Notes under the pieces: model-generated | Database searches by the model: none | Told to the model about the DNA's origin: nothing | Seen by the model: only the letters and a program-made list of their open reading frames with translations | Program-made: the position numbers and the translations under genes | Shown: piece by piece, positions 47,470-58,350 of the stretch | Numbering within the stretch: the stretch's first letter is position 1 | How the letters are laid out: each line of letters starts with the position of its first letter | Assembly (NCBI GenBank): GCA_002786025.1 | Contig: NHNW01000033.1 | Location: 124,001-188,000 of the forward strand | Direction: 5' to 3' | DNA length: 64,000 bases | Source: Zasmidium citrigriseum | Taxonomy: Eukaryota > Ascomycota > Dothideomycetes > Mycosphaerellales > Mycosphaerellaceae

Positions 47470-48060
47470 AATATGTCCTAACGTTATACCTCCTTAGGTA
47501 ATTAGGACTATTCCTTATTAAGCCTAGGCACCTAAATACGGGTATAAGATTCCGAAGTCCCTAAAGCCTATTATTAATAATATACTTCGTAAAAGAATTA
47601 AGAATAGTATCCTAAAGTATAGTAAAAGCTCTTACTCTAATAACTAGTTTATTATTTCTAAGAGCGTCCCTAGGAAATATCGGCTTATTAATAATATTTA
47701 GTAAATTAATCGTATTACTATTAGGGACGTATATATCCCTCTAGAAACGGATGCCTTCTTAGAAGACTTTACCTATCTTAGATACTTTAGTCTCGTTAAT
47801 CTTTATAGCGGTTACGATTAGCTTCTACTCGCTAAAGAGTCTCGAGACCTTATAGTATTCCGGACTCCTTTTAGACTTCTTCGGATAACGACTCTACCTT
47901 AAGGTAGTACGAATTTAGTTACTTAGTTCTAGCGGGCTCTCTACTATATTATTTTAGATTATATTATATATACTATAAGAGTTTTCGTTAATAATATTAG
48001 CGTTAAGGGACTTTCTTATTATATTAAAGAAGAGTTTATCGCTCCTAGACTTCGTAACTA
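47470..48060 (+). pseudogene. Degraded reverse transcriptase domain
   Basis: The frame through 47,675 shows Ty3/Gypsy RT blocks: KYRLINNI, then VNLYSGYD with the following Gln now a stop, RDL-VFRTPF, TTLP-stop-GSTN and the active-site region FVNNIGVKG-type text. The usual Y/F-x-D-D is FVNN, exactly what TpG-to-TpA changes make of two Asp codons, so catalysis is lost. Confidence 0.85.
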
Positions 48061-48429
48061 GGTAGTTATAGCTATTTAGACTCTAGATAACGTTCTCGCT
48101 AACCTTAAACGTACTAGCTTAACTATCGCTCCTATAAAGTCTTACTTCCTTTATAAATCTACTAAGGTCGTTAGCTACGTCTATAGTAGTAAGGGGAGGT
48201 ATCCTAATCTATCTCGTATTAATAAGATTATTAATTAGCCTATTCCTTTAAATACTACTAAAGTTCGCTCTTTCCTTAGAGTCTACGTATTCTACTAGAT
48301 CTAGATTCCTTAATATATAATTATCTTCTCGCCTCTCTACAATCTCGTTAAAGTTAAGAAAACGGAGGAAGGAAAGACTACTTTTATCTAGAGTATTCTT
48401 AGTAATTATATATTTAAATTATTAAAGTA

Positions 48430-48880
48430 TCTTCTTACTACGGTACTAGTTCTAGTATCTCTCGATTATAGCCTATATAGCGGCTTATTTATCCTTTCCG
48501 TTAACGTAAGTAGAGCTAGCTAGGGAGCCGTCCTATAGTAAATAGATAAGAATAGTAAGAGGCACCTAGTTAGATACGAGAGTAGAGTCTAGAGTAAAGG
48601 ACAACTAAAGCTCGACGCTAGACGTAAAGAATATAGAGCCGTCCTTAACGTTCTTAAGAAGCTTAAGCTATACCTCTAGGGAGTCTACTTTCTACTAGAA
48701 CTAGATACCTAGACTCTAATTTATTAGCTTAATATAGTATATTCTAATCTACTAAATATAGCTCTTACTCGCTAGATCGCCTAGATTAGGCTCTTTAACT
48801 TTAAGATCGTTTACGTTCCTAGTAAAAAGTATACGGCTATAAATAGACTCTCTCGTAGGGTAGCGACGCCTTAGGATCTT
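48430..48880 (+). pseudogene. Degraded RNase H domain
   Basis: Follows the RT in the same direction. Recognisable pieces are VNVSRAGWGAVL (usual D-A-S-x-x-G-x-G-A-V-L position), RYESRVWS, then KLDARRKEYRAVL and FLLELDTQTLIY, the typical Ty3/Gypsy RNase H order. Confidence 0.75.
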
Positions 48881-49559
48881 AACGAGATTATCTAAGATAA
48901 TAACGTTAAGGAAATAATCGACTTAGCTTTCTTTAATGTCTTAGTTTAGAACGCTTCCTTCCTAGACGTTAACTCTACGGTAATCTAGTACCCTAACTTA
49001 ATACTTTTAGAAGATATAGACGTAGACTTTAAAGACTATATTAACCTCTCTAATATTAATATGCCTAATACGGTTATGTCTATACCTATTACGGTTACTA
49101 AGGATCGCTAAGAGACTCTAGAAGCTAGTCCCTCGAATTACTAGGAAACTTAATACCTAGGACTAGGCGATCTTCTAGCTAGGAGATTCCTTAACGGGGA
49201 CTATAGCGATAACTCTTATAATATCGCTTTCTTTAAAGTAACTAGCTAACGCCTAGTACGGGTTAAATCCTTAGACTTCTACCGCTAGAAGATCCGTACT
49301 ACTAGGTACTTAGTTAGGAACTAAAAGCTCTTCTTCTAAGCTACGTATAACGCTCTACTATAGGTAGTAATCGACAACCTAGCTACTTAGAAGAGAATCT
49401 TTAAGTCTCTTTACGATTAACGAGGCTATAAGGGACGAGAGGCTACTCTTACGGCGATTAGAGCTTAGTATTACTAGGCTAGTATAACGAGAGATATTAA
49501 GAACCGAGTTTAAGTATATAAGGTCTATAAGAAAGACTATAAGGATTAATAGTTCTCGC

Positions 49560-50310
49560 TAGCTCGATACTTATAGTAAGCCTCTATTAGTACTAGATAG
49601 GGCGTCGATATTATGTAAGTAGATAATAAAGGAAGCCTTATAGTCGTAGTCGAGTATCTTAGTAGCTAGGCTCAAGCTAGGGTCGTCTATTACGCTAGTA
49701 ACTAGGTTATAGCTCTAATAGTTACTAATTTTCTCTATAAGGACGTCTTCTATAGGCACGGCTACGTATACTATATCTTCTTTAATAGCGGAACTAAGAA
49801 TACTAAAGAAGTAGAACGATTACTTAGTAGAATAGGCGTTAAAGCTATTAAGATTACGCCCTATTATCCCTAGGCTAATAGAATCGTTAAACGCTATTAT
49901 AGGCCGTTAATTAAAGCTATCTTTAAGATCTATCGAGACTTAAGGGAAGAAAACCAAACTAGCTAGAAGAAATAGGTCGACGCCTACCTCTAGGTAGACT
50001 AGACTACTATTAAACATTCTACTAGCCGCACCCCTACTAAAGTTATCTATAGACGAGATATAATCTTACCTATAGAACTAGTATATCTAACGATCCTTCT
50101 TTAAGCTTTCTATAAAATTAAGGATAAAGGAACCGTAGAGCTTTTATAGTTATAAGCTATATAGCTTCGATAATATAACTAGACTATAGAGGAAGTTAAA
50201 GACCGCGTTAATCGTCTTCGTCTAGTCTATATTACTTACTAGAACGCCGCTAAGCGAGTAAAGGACGTTAACTAGAAAGTTAGTAACTATATACTCTTAC
50301 GTAGATTAGA
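49560..50310 (+). pseudogene. Degraded integrase core
   Basis: In the same frame as the RT. Text such as HGYVYYIFFNSGTKNTKEV, IKITPYYPQANRIVKRYYR (with RIP stop at the Gln) and STSRTPTKVIYRRD matches the integrase catalytic region and the segment after its Glu. The D-D-E triad is not intact as read. Confidence 0.8.
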
Positions 50311-50600
50311 TCTTAATAAGAGGTATAACCTTAAGCTCGCTTTCCGCTAGAGAGGACTATATTAAATCGCTTCTACTAGATATAGATCTTAAACGTTCTC
50401 TATTAAAGAACTCGATAGAGCCGTTCTAAAGGATTATTAAGGTAATACTAGATATTTCTATAGGTCTAAACTTTAGTAGGTACCTCTAGTACCGCTAGAT
50501 TAATTTACTCTAGAATACCTACGAAACTTAGAGCCTAATAATAAGGAGTAAGAACCTATACCTAATAATAATTAAGAACTAGAGCTAGAACTAGAGGAAG
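50311..50600 (+). pseudogene. GPY/F-like C-terminal module of the integrase
   Basis: After the integrase core comes a short block beginning KLAFR and continuing GLYQIASTRYRS and FSIKELDRAV, which matches the GPY/F module of Ty3/Gypsy integrases. A chromodomain could not be recognised after it. Confidence 0.5.
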
Positions 50601-53600
50601 AAGAGGAAGAAGACGTCTAGCCTAGCTAGATCGACGAAAATAGCTAGCCTATTAAATCCGATAATAATAAAGGTAGCGACTTTACTAGACCTTCTTAAAA
50701 TACTAGGAATCGTAATCGTTAACGCGAACGCCGTAGGTAAGAGTTAGTACTCTAGTACGACTTATATAATAACTAGAGGTCGCTACGAGTTATTAGGGAC
50801 TTTACTTATATCGATTTCGATAAGTATTAACGCGTAGACTAGCCTCTATACCGTTAATAATGTTAATAAGCACCTCTAATAGTATACTCGACTAGATATC
50901 CCCTAATAACGTTACGGTTACGTAATAACTAAGCTTTACGTACTACGTAGACTTTTATACCTAAGCTATTATATCTTCGACACTTTAACGCTTTCTAAGC
51001 TTCCTCTTTTCTTTAATAGCGGTAAGAAGCGTAAGACGAAACTTAGACGAGGCCGCCGTCTAATACCTTATCTACCTATACGGGTATCGCCCTTAATAAC
51101 GGCTAATATAGTTAATACATATACTATTTAACTCGCGTAGTTACTAGGAGTCGAATAGTAGTATTTTTAACGTTAACGGTAGCTATATAGGGCTATATAC
51201 GCTCTACCTACGCTCCGTAGTATTCTTAGCTTAGCTAAGCCGCCCGCTACTTAGCTAGACCCTCTACCTCTATCTTCTCCGTCTCTAGTATCGCTAGCTC
51301 TAACTATAGAAGGAAGTAAGAAGGACCTTCTTATATACCCTCGTAGCTACGGAAGGACCCGCGCATAGCCTAAGCTTCTACTAGCCTATATCTTTATTAG
51401 ATTATTAGGCGAGATCTAACTTTAAACCGCTAATACTATAGTATTACCCTAAAGTAGCTAACGCTATCGCGTCCGTACGCGTATGCTCGATCTACGCTAG
51501 CCTTAGCCCTAGATAAAGTTATAAGCGCTTAGTTTTACTACCGTTAAATACGGGAGTATTCTACGAACTTAATAGTACCCTTTTTAATACGGGACTAGCG
51601 CGAAACGGGCTTATATATAGTAGTATAGGAGTACGGGCCTCTAGCTAGCTAGTAGTCGTCCTCCTTAGTAGTAGCCTTCTTCGCTAGCCTCTTCTTTATT
51701 ATAAGAAGTAGAAGATTAAGAAGGAGTACCTCGATACTAGCGTACGCTAGACTCTATAACTACCCTAGCTTTAAAAGCGATAATACGTATAAGGTCTTAC
51801 CGCTATTTAACCCGTACGGGAATCCTTAATATAACGGTAATCTTTTTAACGCTATAGTACCGCTTTTAAGGCTTTTAAAGCTCTTATCTCGCGTATAGAC
51901 TACTACCGCTAGTACCGTTGTCTTTAGCTACCTCCTATAGGTTATTAACCTTCTTAAAGCTTCTAAAGCTATCGAAGAAGAGCGTTAAAAGCTCCCTTAG
52001 ATCCTGTTTTATTTATTTACTAGTTACTAAGCTAAGCTCTAATTAGCCTAGAAGCTCCTATACGGACTACGCTAAGCTTAAACCGAGCTTCGCGTACTAC
52101 GCGAAGATTTATACCTACTACTACTATATTTTTCTACGCTTCGCTACTAGCGTAAGTAGTAAACTAATACTCTAATACTAACTACGCCGCCTTATCGCCT
52201 TAAGGCTAACTTTAATACGCCTAAGTAGGTACGCTACCTCTACTACCCCTAGTACTATATAATTTATACGCCTACTACTCGTATTAACGCTTCGATAATC
52301 TAAATACTCTACGTAATACTTACGCTCGTAAAAGCGCTATAGTCGTAGCTCTCTTAGTAGAATACTCTACTAGGCTATAGATTTTTAGTAGTAGAGTATC
52401 TAGCTTAAGGAAAGGAAATAAACTTAGAATTCCCCTATATTTATATACCTAGGAACTAAGGACGATAACGCTACGTAACTCGGAAACGATAGATACTAAT
52501 TAGCTAGCCCCTATCTCCTAGAGTATAAAATACCTCTACCTACTAGCTTTTCTTACTTTCCTTCTCTAGCGTATAGCGAAAAGGGATAGAAATAGGTAAC
52601 GGCGCCGCCGCCCTAATCGTAATACTACTACTACTACCCTACTTACCGACTTACTCTACCTAGGAGCCTTACCTAATATCCTTAATAGACGAGATACTTA
52701 CCCCTAGACGCGCCTTAATAAGGGTATTATAGATTTACTACTTTTAGTTAAGAAATTTAACTTTCCCTATAGAATAATACTATATCTATAGTAATAGTAT
52801 AGCTCCTTCCTACTACTAGAAACGATACTTCTTTAAAGAACGTCTAAGGTTAGACTCTTCTAAGTAGGGGAGGAGTATACTTAAGTTAAGAAAGGTTTTA
52901 GTATAATTTTTAAATTTTATTAGTTATTTAACGTATTAAGTTAGTTGTTTTATCGTATAATATATACGAGACTACTTAATTTTTTAAAAATTTAACGATA
53001 AACTCTATTTAATTAATATATAAGGACATAGGCGTTAATTTAATATTTTATTATAACTTTTGTATCCCTACTATAGGAAAGATACGTAAAAGAGGATAGG
53101 AAATCGTTCTATATAGCTAAATTTAGCTATAGGTACTAACGAGAGGGGCGATAGGAAATATAGGTCCTATCGATAAGTTATAAATTTAACGAGAAAAGCC
53201 GCTAGTACTAGAATCTTAGGGATTCGCTATTATAACTAGATCCGTAGTTACGAATTAAAGAACCTCTACCTAGGTACGTATAACTAGAAACGATAGTCCC
53301 TTATAGTAGGGCTAGTCGTAGAAGGGCTTATCGTAGATCGACTCCTTAGAGTAAGGAAGAAGGAGATAACTATTAGGGATTTAAGGTTTTAAGTAATAGC
53401 TAGACCTTAAATTACTAGGTACGTACTAGTACCTCCTACCTAATCTAGAAGGACCTATTACTAAGTCGACGATATTAACTAATAGCTTACTAGTTTCTAA
53501 GCTTACTCGAGTAAAGCGCGGTAGTCGATTATAAGCTAAGAACTCTAATCTCGGCTCTAATTTACTTAGTTACTCGAGGAAACCGCGCGTATAGGCTACT

Positions 53601-54030
53601 AGTATATATAAACGCCTATATTAGGCCTTTCCGAGCTCTCTTACCTTCTTCCCCGAATAATACGCTTTCTACGCTATACTAGAAGTACTTCTAGCCGCCT
53701 ATACCGCTTATCGACGCTATCTAGGCCTCTTCTAACCTAAACTAATATACCTTCCTTCCCTAAGCTCGTTACTATATATAGCTATCGCCTAGAGTAACGA
53801 GGTTTAGAAGATTCGCTACTATAATACTCCTAGTTTCGCCGCTTACCTCTATAGCGACTTACCTTTATCTATATTACGATTCTCGCTCGCGCCCGCGTAT
53901 ATTCGTATACGCTTCTCGAGACTCCTACCTAATTACTCTTTATTTATAAGCTTTACTATACGCTCTCTAATACGCCTACTATTAGTACTTTACGACTACT
54001 ACTCCTTGCTCGACTTCTCGCTTTCTACGC
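50601..54030. other. RIP-mutated sequence without recognisable frame
   Basis: About 3.4 kb. The right LTR of the Ty3/Gypsy element should lie in its left part. An AT-richer patch at about 52,890-53,060 includes one copy of a motif found again at 56,932. No protein family is recognisable. Confidence 0.4.
53007..53040 (+). repeat. Motif copy 1 (ATTTAATTAATATATA ... CGTTAAT)
   Basis: This ~34-base stretch closely matches 56932-56962, differing by a few inserted bases and one or two substitutions. Both share ATTTAATTAATATATA followed by GGCATAG/GACATAGG-like text and CGTTAAT. Confidence 0.6.
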
Positions 54031-55230
54031 GCCTCTTTATAAGTACTACTTTAAGATAGCTAATATTAAGAACTTTAAGGTCTCGCCTATTAAAGCGCTC
54101 GCTATTAAGCTAGGCGCTAAGACTGTTACTAAGCTAGTAGCTAAGAAGTAGCTAGCTAAGTAGTAAGATATACTCGCTAAGGATTCTTAGCCTACTACTT
54201 CTTTATCTACTACTTCGTTTACGCCTACAAACTAGGCTAAAGTCGAAGTAGCTCGAGCTACTACTAAGACTACTTAGTCTTCCTCTACTATAGTTGTTCT
54301 AACTATAGGTACTTAAGTTATTAGTAGCTATACCTTCTCCTAGCGTAGTAACTTTATCCTTACTAACCTTACGTCGAGCCTCTAGAGCTATATAGTTAAT
54401 AACTAAAACGACTTTAGGAACCTTTACTTCCGTAATTACGACTTAGGCCTAGTTAATAGTATCTCTACTACTATCGATAAGCTAATATAGGAGAATAGTA
54501 GTAATCTTAATACTATAGCTATAGAATTCTTTAGCTATATTAATAGTAAGGCTAGCGCGACTAAGGAGTACCTCGACTTAGTCCTTACTAGTATAGTTAT
54601 CTACCTCGACTAGTATCGCCTAAGAGTAGAAGAGTTAATTAATTAGAACGCTAATAAGTTACCCTTTATAAAGGAGTCTAAGAAGAATACTCTCTACTAA
54701 GGTTATACTATACTTAGGATCTAAGAGATCTTCGTCGCTAACGAGTCCCTCGCTCCTCTCTAGCGCTATCCGTATCTTACTAACGAGAGGCGTTAGAATA
54801 CTATTAATAGTAGTCTACCTAACCCTAGCCTTCTCCTTACCTCGAACCTAATAATTAACTTTACTCCTTTACTCGAGTATACCTATAAGGAAGGCTAGAA
54901 CTAGAGATAGGTTATAGCTACTATTAATAACTACTACTTAGAGCGTATAAAATTAGAGCTAGTTAATAAGTAAGCCTATAATCTAACGACTTTCTCGCCT
55001 AAGCCTAGATACCTAGACTTTCGTACTACTAAGAAGAAGTATATCGAAGGTAAGAACGCCTAGATAGGCCTACTTTAAATTAAGGACTAGTATCTAAAGG
55101 AGATTAATAATATACTATACCTTAAGAGCTAGAATAAGCTTAACGCCGCCTTAGACCTTACTAAGGGAAGGGAAGGAAAGGGTTCTTCGTCTTCCCTTCC
55201 CGCTAATATAAGGAAGGGGAAGATAAAATA
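54030..55230 (+). pseudogene. RIP-degraded reading frame, unidentified
   Basis: A single plus-strand frame of about 1.2 kb with RIP-type stops only. It is Lys/Ser/Thr-rich at the left (KLVAKKQLAKQQ-like, with TAGs read as Gln), then has FRNLYFRNYDLGLVNSIS, TKEYLDLVLTSIVIYLD and a basic right end. No catalytic signature is visible. It could be a gag-like or structural protein of another element. Confidence 0.5.
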
Positions 55231-55439
55231 ATATATAGTCCGGCTGGAAATTATAGACGCTAGGAAGGAAAGGGGAAAGGGAAATTATAGGGAAGACTAG
55301 TATAGCGACTAGTACAGCGTACAGACAGGCTAAAATTATAAAGTAGAGCTAGAAAGATCTTAAATATAAGCACTAAAAGGTTAATTTATTTAGCTATTAG
55401 TATATAGGTAAGTACTAGGTATCTCGATCGAAGCGAAGA

Positions 55440-56300
55440 AGGTATAGCGCTAAAGAACTATCTACTTATTATCGATATTCTCGTCGTCGTCGTTATTATC
55501 GACGACTAGCTTCCGCTTTATAACGATCGCCTTACCCTTACCCTTCGTAGACTTCCTACTACTACCCGAGAACTCTACCCTCGTTACGTTATATAGAGAC
55601 GGCCGATAGTACTTATTAGGAATCGATAGCTCTAAGCCCTTCGCCGTAAGCTTCTTTATGTTCTTAGCTATCGTAGTATTACGCTAGATTAAGGTACTAG
55701 AGTATACCTTCTTCGGGCTAACGCGGTAGATTATACTATAGGCCGCTACTATAGCTTATTAGTAAATAGACGGTTAAAGTCGGATTAAAAGTAGATATAC
55801 TATTAAAGTATTACACGCCGAAGCCCTCTATAATACCCTAAAGGAGGATAGAGGCGTCCTACGAGATATATAGGCTACTCTTCTTAGTAGTAATAAGCTC
55901 TCGAACTACGCGGTAGAACGCTAACCGAGGGATCGAGAAGAAGCGACCTAGGCGTGTATCGCTATCTAGTAGAGCGTGTATATCCGTAACCTTACGTCTC
56001 GCCTCGCCTATAAAGTATTAGCTCTATCCTAACTAGTACGGGGACTAGTATAGTCTTAATATACGCGCCTTACTAGCTACCGTTACTTTCTTAGCCTTTC
56101 TAAGGCGAATCTTCTCTCTAAAGCGACTAATACGGTAGCCTATAATACCGCTACGGGCTACTCTAAGAGCTCTAGTAGTAGTAGAGCTACTCTTTCGCTT
56201 CTACTACTATACTCGGTTATAGGCGCTAGTAAGCCTCTTACTTAGCGCCTTTCTCGCGGTCTACTTAGTACGCGCTATAATATCGCTTCGATTTACTTGT
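55440..56300 (-). pseudogene. RIP-degraded minus-strand fragment, unidentified
   Basis: On the minus strand the left part reads as a continuous frame ending near 55,450 with RVSPKKVYSSTLI, IPNKYYRPSLYNVTRVEFSG, a Lys-rich stretch and an acidic DNNDDDENIDNK tail. The part right of ~55,830 needs a frame change. This is a C-terminal fragment of an unknown protein. Confidence 0.4.
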
Positions 56301-58350
56301 TAATAATAGCGATAATAGCGGTTTCGAATTATATATGTAAGGGGTTCGGACAAAAGGCGAGCTCGCTATTAAAATATTAATAGCGAGCTCGTAATAGTTA
56401 GTATAGTAACGTACGGTAGCGGCGACCTGTCGCTATCGTTAGTATATCTAAACCGTAGGTAAGAATATATCGACGATATACTAGCTACCGCTATACGTAT
56501 ATCGAAGAGCTAACCTAGAGTCGCTAGTAGGGGTATAGGTAAAAGGAAGAGGATTAAGTTTACTAGTAATACTATTATATAGTACCTTAGCCCGCCGTAG
56601 CTTACTCCTTCCCTTATCGAAGACTCCTATATAATACTATTAAAGCGAAGATACGAGTAAGGTATAGTAAAGCCGATCTAAGAATATAAAGGCTAGGATT
56701 AAAGTATATAAGAGCGAGCGTACTAGTCGTAATAGTCTAAAGCCGAAAAGCTAATACTATTAGAAGTCCCTAGCGACGTAACACGAGAAGCTCTTACCGA
56801 AAGTGTAAGCTTTTAACTAGCGGATTGTGTAATCGAAGAGTCCTTTAGTAAGTAGGTAGGTAGTATAGTTAGGACTAGAGCTCGCGGTATATCCGTAGCG
56901 ACGGTATAGGTATAAGGGCCTAAGTAAGAGGATTTAATTAATATATAGGCATAGACGTTAATAGTAGCCTCTAGTAGTAGTATATTCCAAGACAGTCCTC
57001 GTACTAGCTCTTTATATACGAATAGGGATCGTAGCGATAGGCGATAAGAAAGGAGGTCGTCTTCTTATAACTTAGCCTAAGGAATCCGTCGATATTAGTA
57101 GTAGTATATTCTAAGCTAGTCTAGTATATAGATCTTCGAATATATATCGAGAAAGCGATCTAGTAGGCTAACGATATTAAAGATAGACTTAGTAAGAAGC
57201 GAAGAGAGACTTCGTAGTAGGCGAATATCTAGGTAACGGATATTAAAGAGGCAGCTAGTCTTCGCTATACTATAAATGTACTGTCGACGTATATTATTAG
57301 AGAAGAGTCTATTAGTAGAGGTGTTGTTAATACTAGAGCTAGGCCCTCGTAGGGGAAGAAGTTCGTACTAGTTATACTAGTCCGAGGAAATAAGATCTTA
57401 AGCGTATAGTAGACTTATCTACTTACGTCTATACTAGTAACTTATCTATTAAAAGAATCTTGTCTCGTAGTATTTGTATAAGCCTTATATCTCTTTACTA
57501 AATCGTTACTCTTTTTATATGTAATATAAGATTAAGACTATATTTAAACTCGCGGACGAGGTACGCCTTAGCGGCTTCTTATAGAGCGAACAATACGTTA
57601 GACTAGAAACGTAGGTTATACTTAAATATAGCGGCTACCTCGCGAACGAGTCGTATAAACGATATCCGAGGGATAATAAGGTCGTAAGTCTTCTATATCT
57701 ATCGAATCTTACGTAGAGTAACTATACCTAGCTTCTATTTACGATAGCCGGTTACTACTCTACCTAGTACTATTTTGCGGCTAGTCGACGATATCTTATT
57801 CTTAAGTAGCTTTCTAAATCGCCTCCTACGTTTTAGAGTATTACTCTAAATCGGTACCGTATATCGACCTTTCGTTAGCGTACGTTTAGCCTTTAGCTTA
57901 GTCGTTTTCCTCGCTAAGGATAGGTTTAGTAGTAGTATTATAGGACCGTCGCCTAGTTATAGAACCGGTAGTAGTATTTAGATAGTAGAGAAAGTGTAGT
58001 CTACGGCTAGGCCTAAAGAAAACGTTATAATCGTGTCGGTATAGTACTAAATAAAGACCTAGCCGTATAGGGGATTAATACTAAGGATATAAAGAGAAGA
58101 CGCGTCGACGAGCTCTATTATAATAATACGGCCGGGTCTATACGGAAGTCGATATATCGTATACCGCACCTATCGAACTATCGTATAGCCGATCTAATTA
58201 ACGACGAAATTAGTACTACTTAGATATAGTTTAAGCTCGAAGCTAGCGTAGAAAATCCGGCTAAGGCTAGAGACTAGTACGACTACTACGACTACTACGG
58301 CTATTAGTTTTTAAATCGTTTAGGCTAGACTTTCGAACACTTACCGAGCT
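56301..58350. other. RIP-mutated sequence with short repeats, no assignable frame
   Basis: About 2 kb. The word GTAGTAGTATATTC followed by C/T-AAG occurs near 56,968 and 57,103, and a similar word near 59,405. It also contains the second copy of the 53,007 motif. No protein family is recognisable. Confidence 0.4.
56932..56962 (+). repeat. Motif copy 2 (ATTTAATTAATATATA ... CGTTAAT)
   Basis: Second copy of the motif at 53007-53040, same orientation, 3.9 kb away. Confidence 0.6.

Larger units (their letters stand above)
42500..50600 (+). mobile_element. RIP-inactivated Ty3/Gypsy LTR retrotransposon (internal region)
   Basis: Reading through RIP-type stops gives the order gag, protease, reverse transcriptase, RNase H, integrase and a GPY/F-like tail on the plus strand. 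Integrase after RNase H is the Ty3/Gypsy order. The gag and protease pieces lie in one frame and the RT to integrase pieces in another, one base back. Every domain carries stops or changed key residues, so the copy is dead. LTRs were not resolved. The element explains why RIP acted here, since RIP needs duplicated DNA. Confidence 0.85.
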
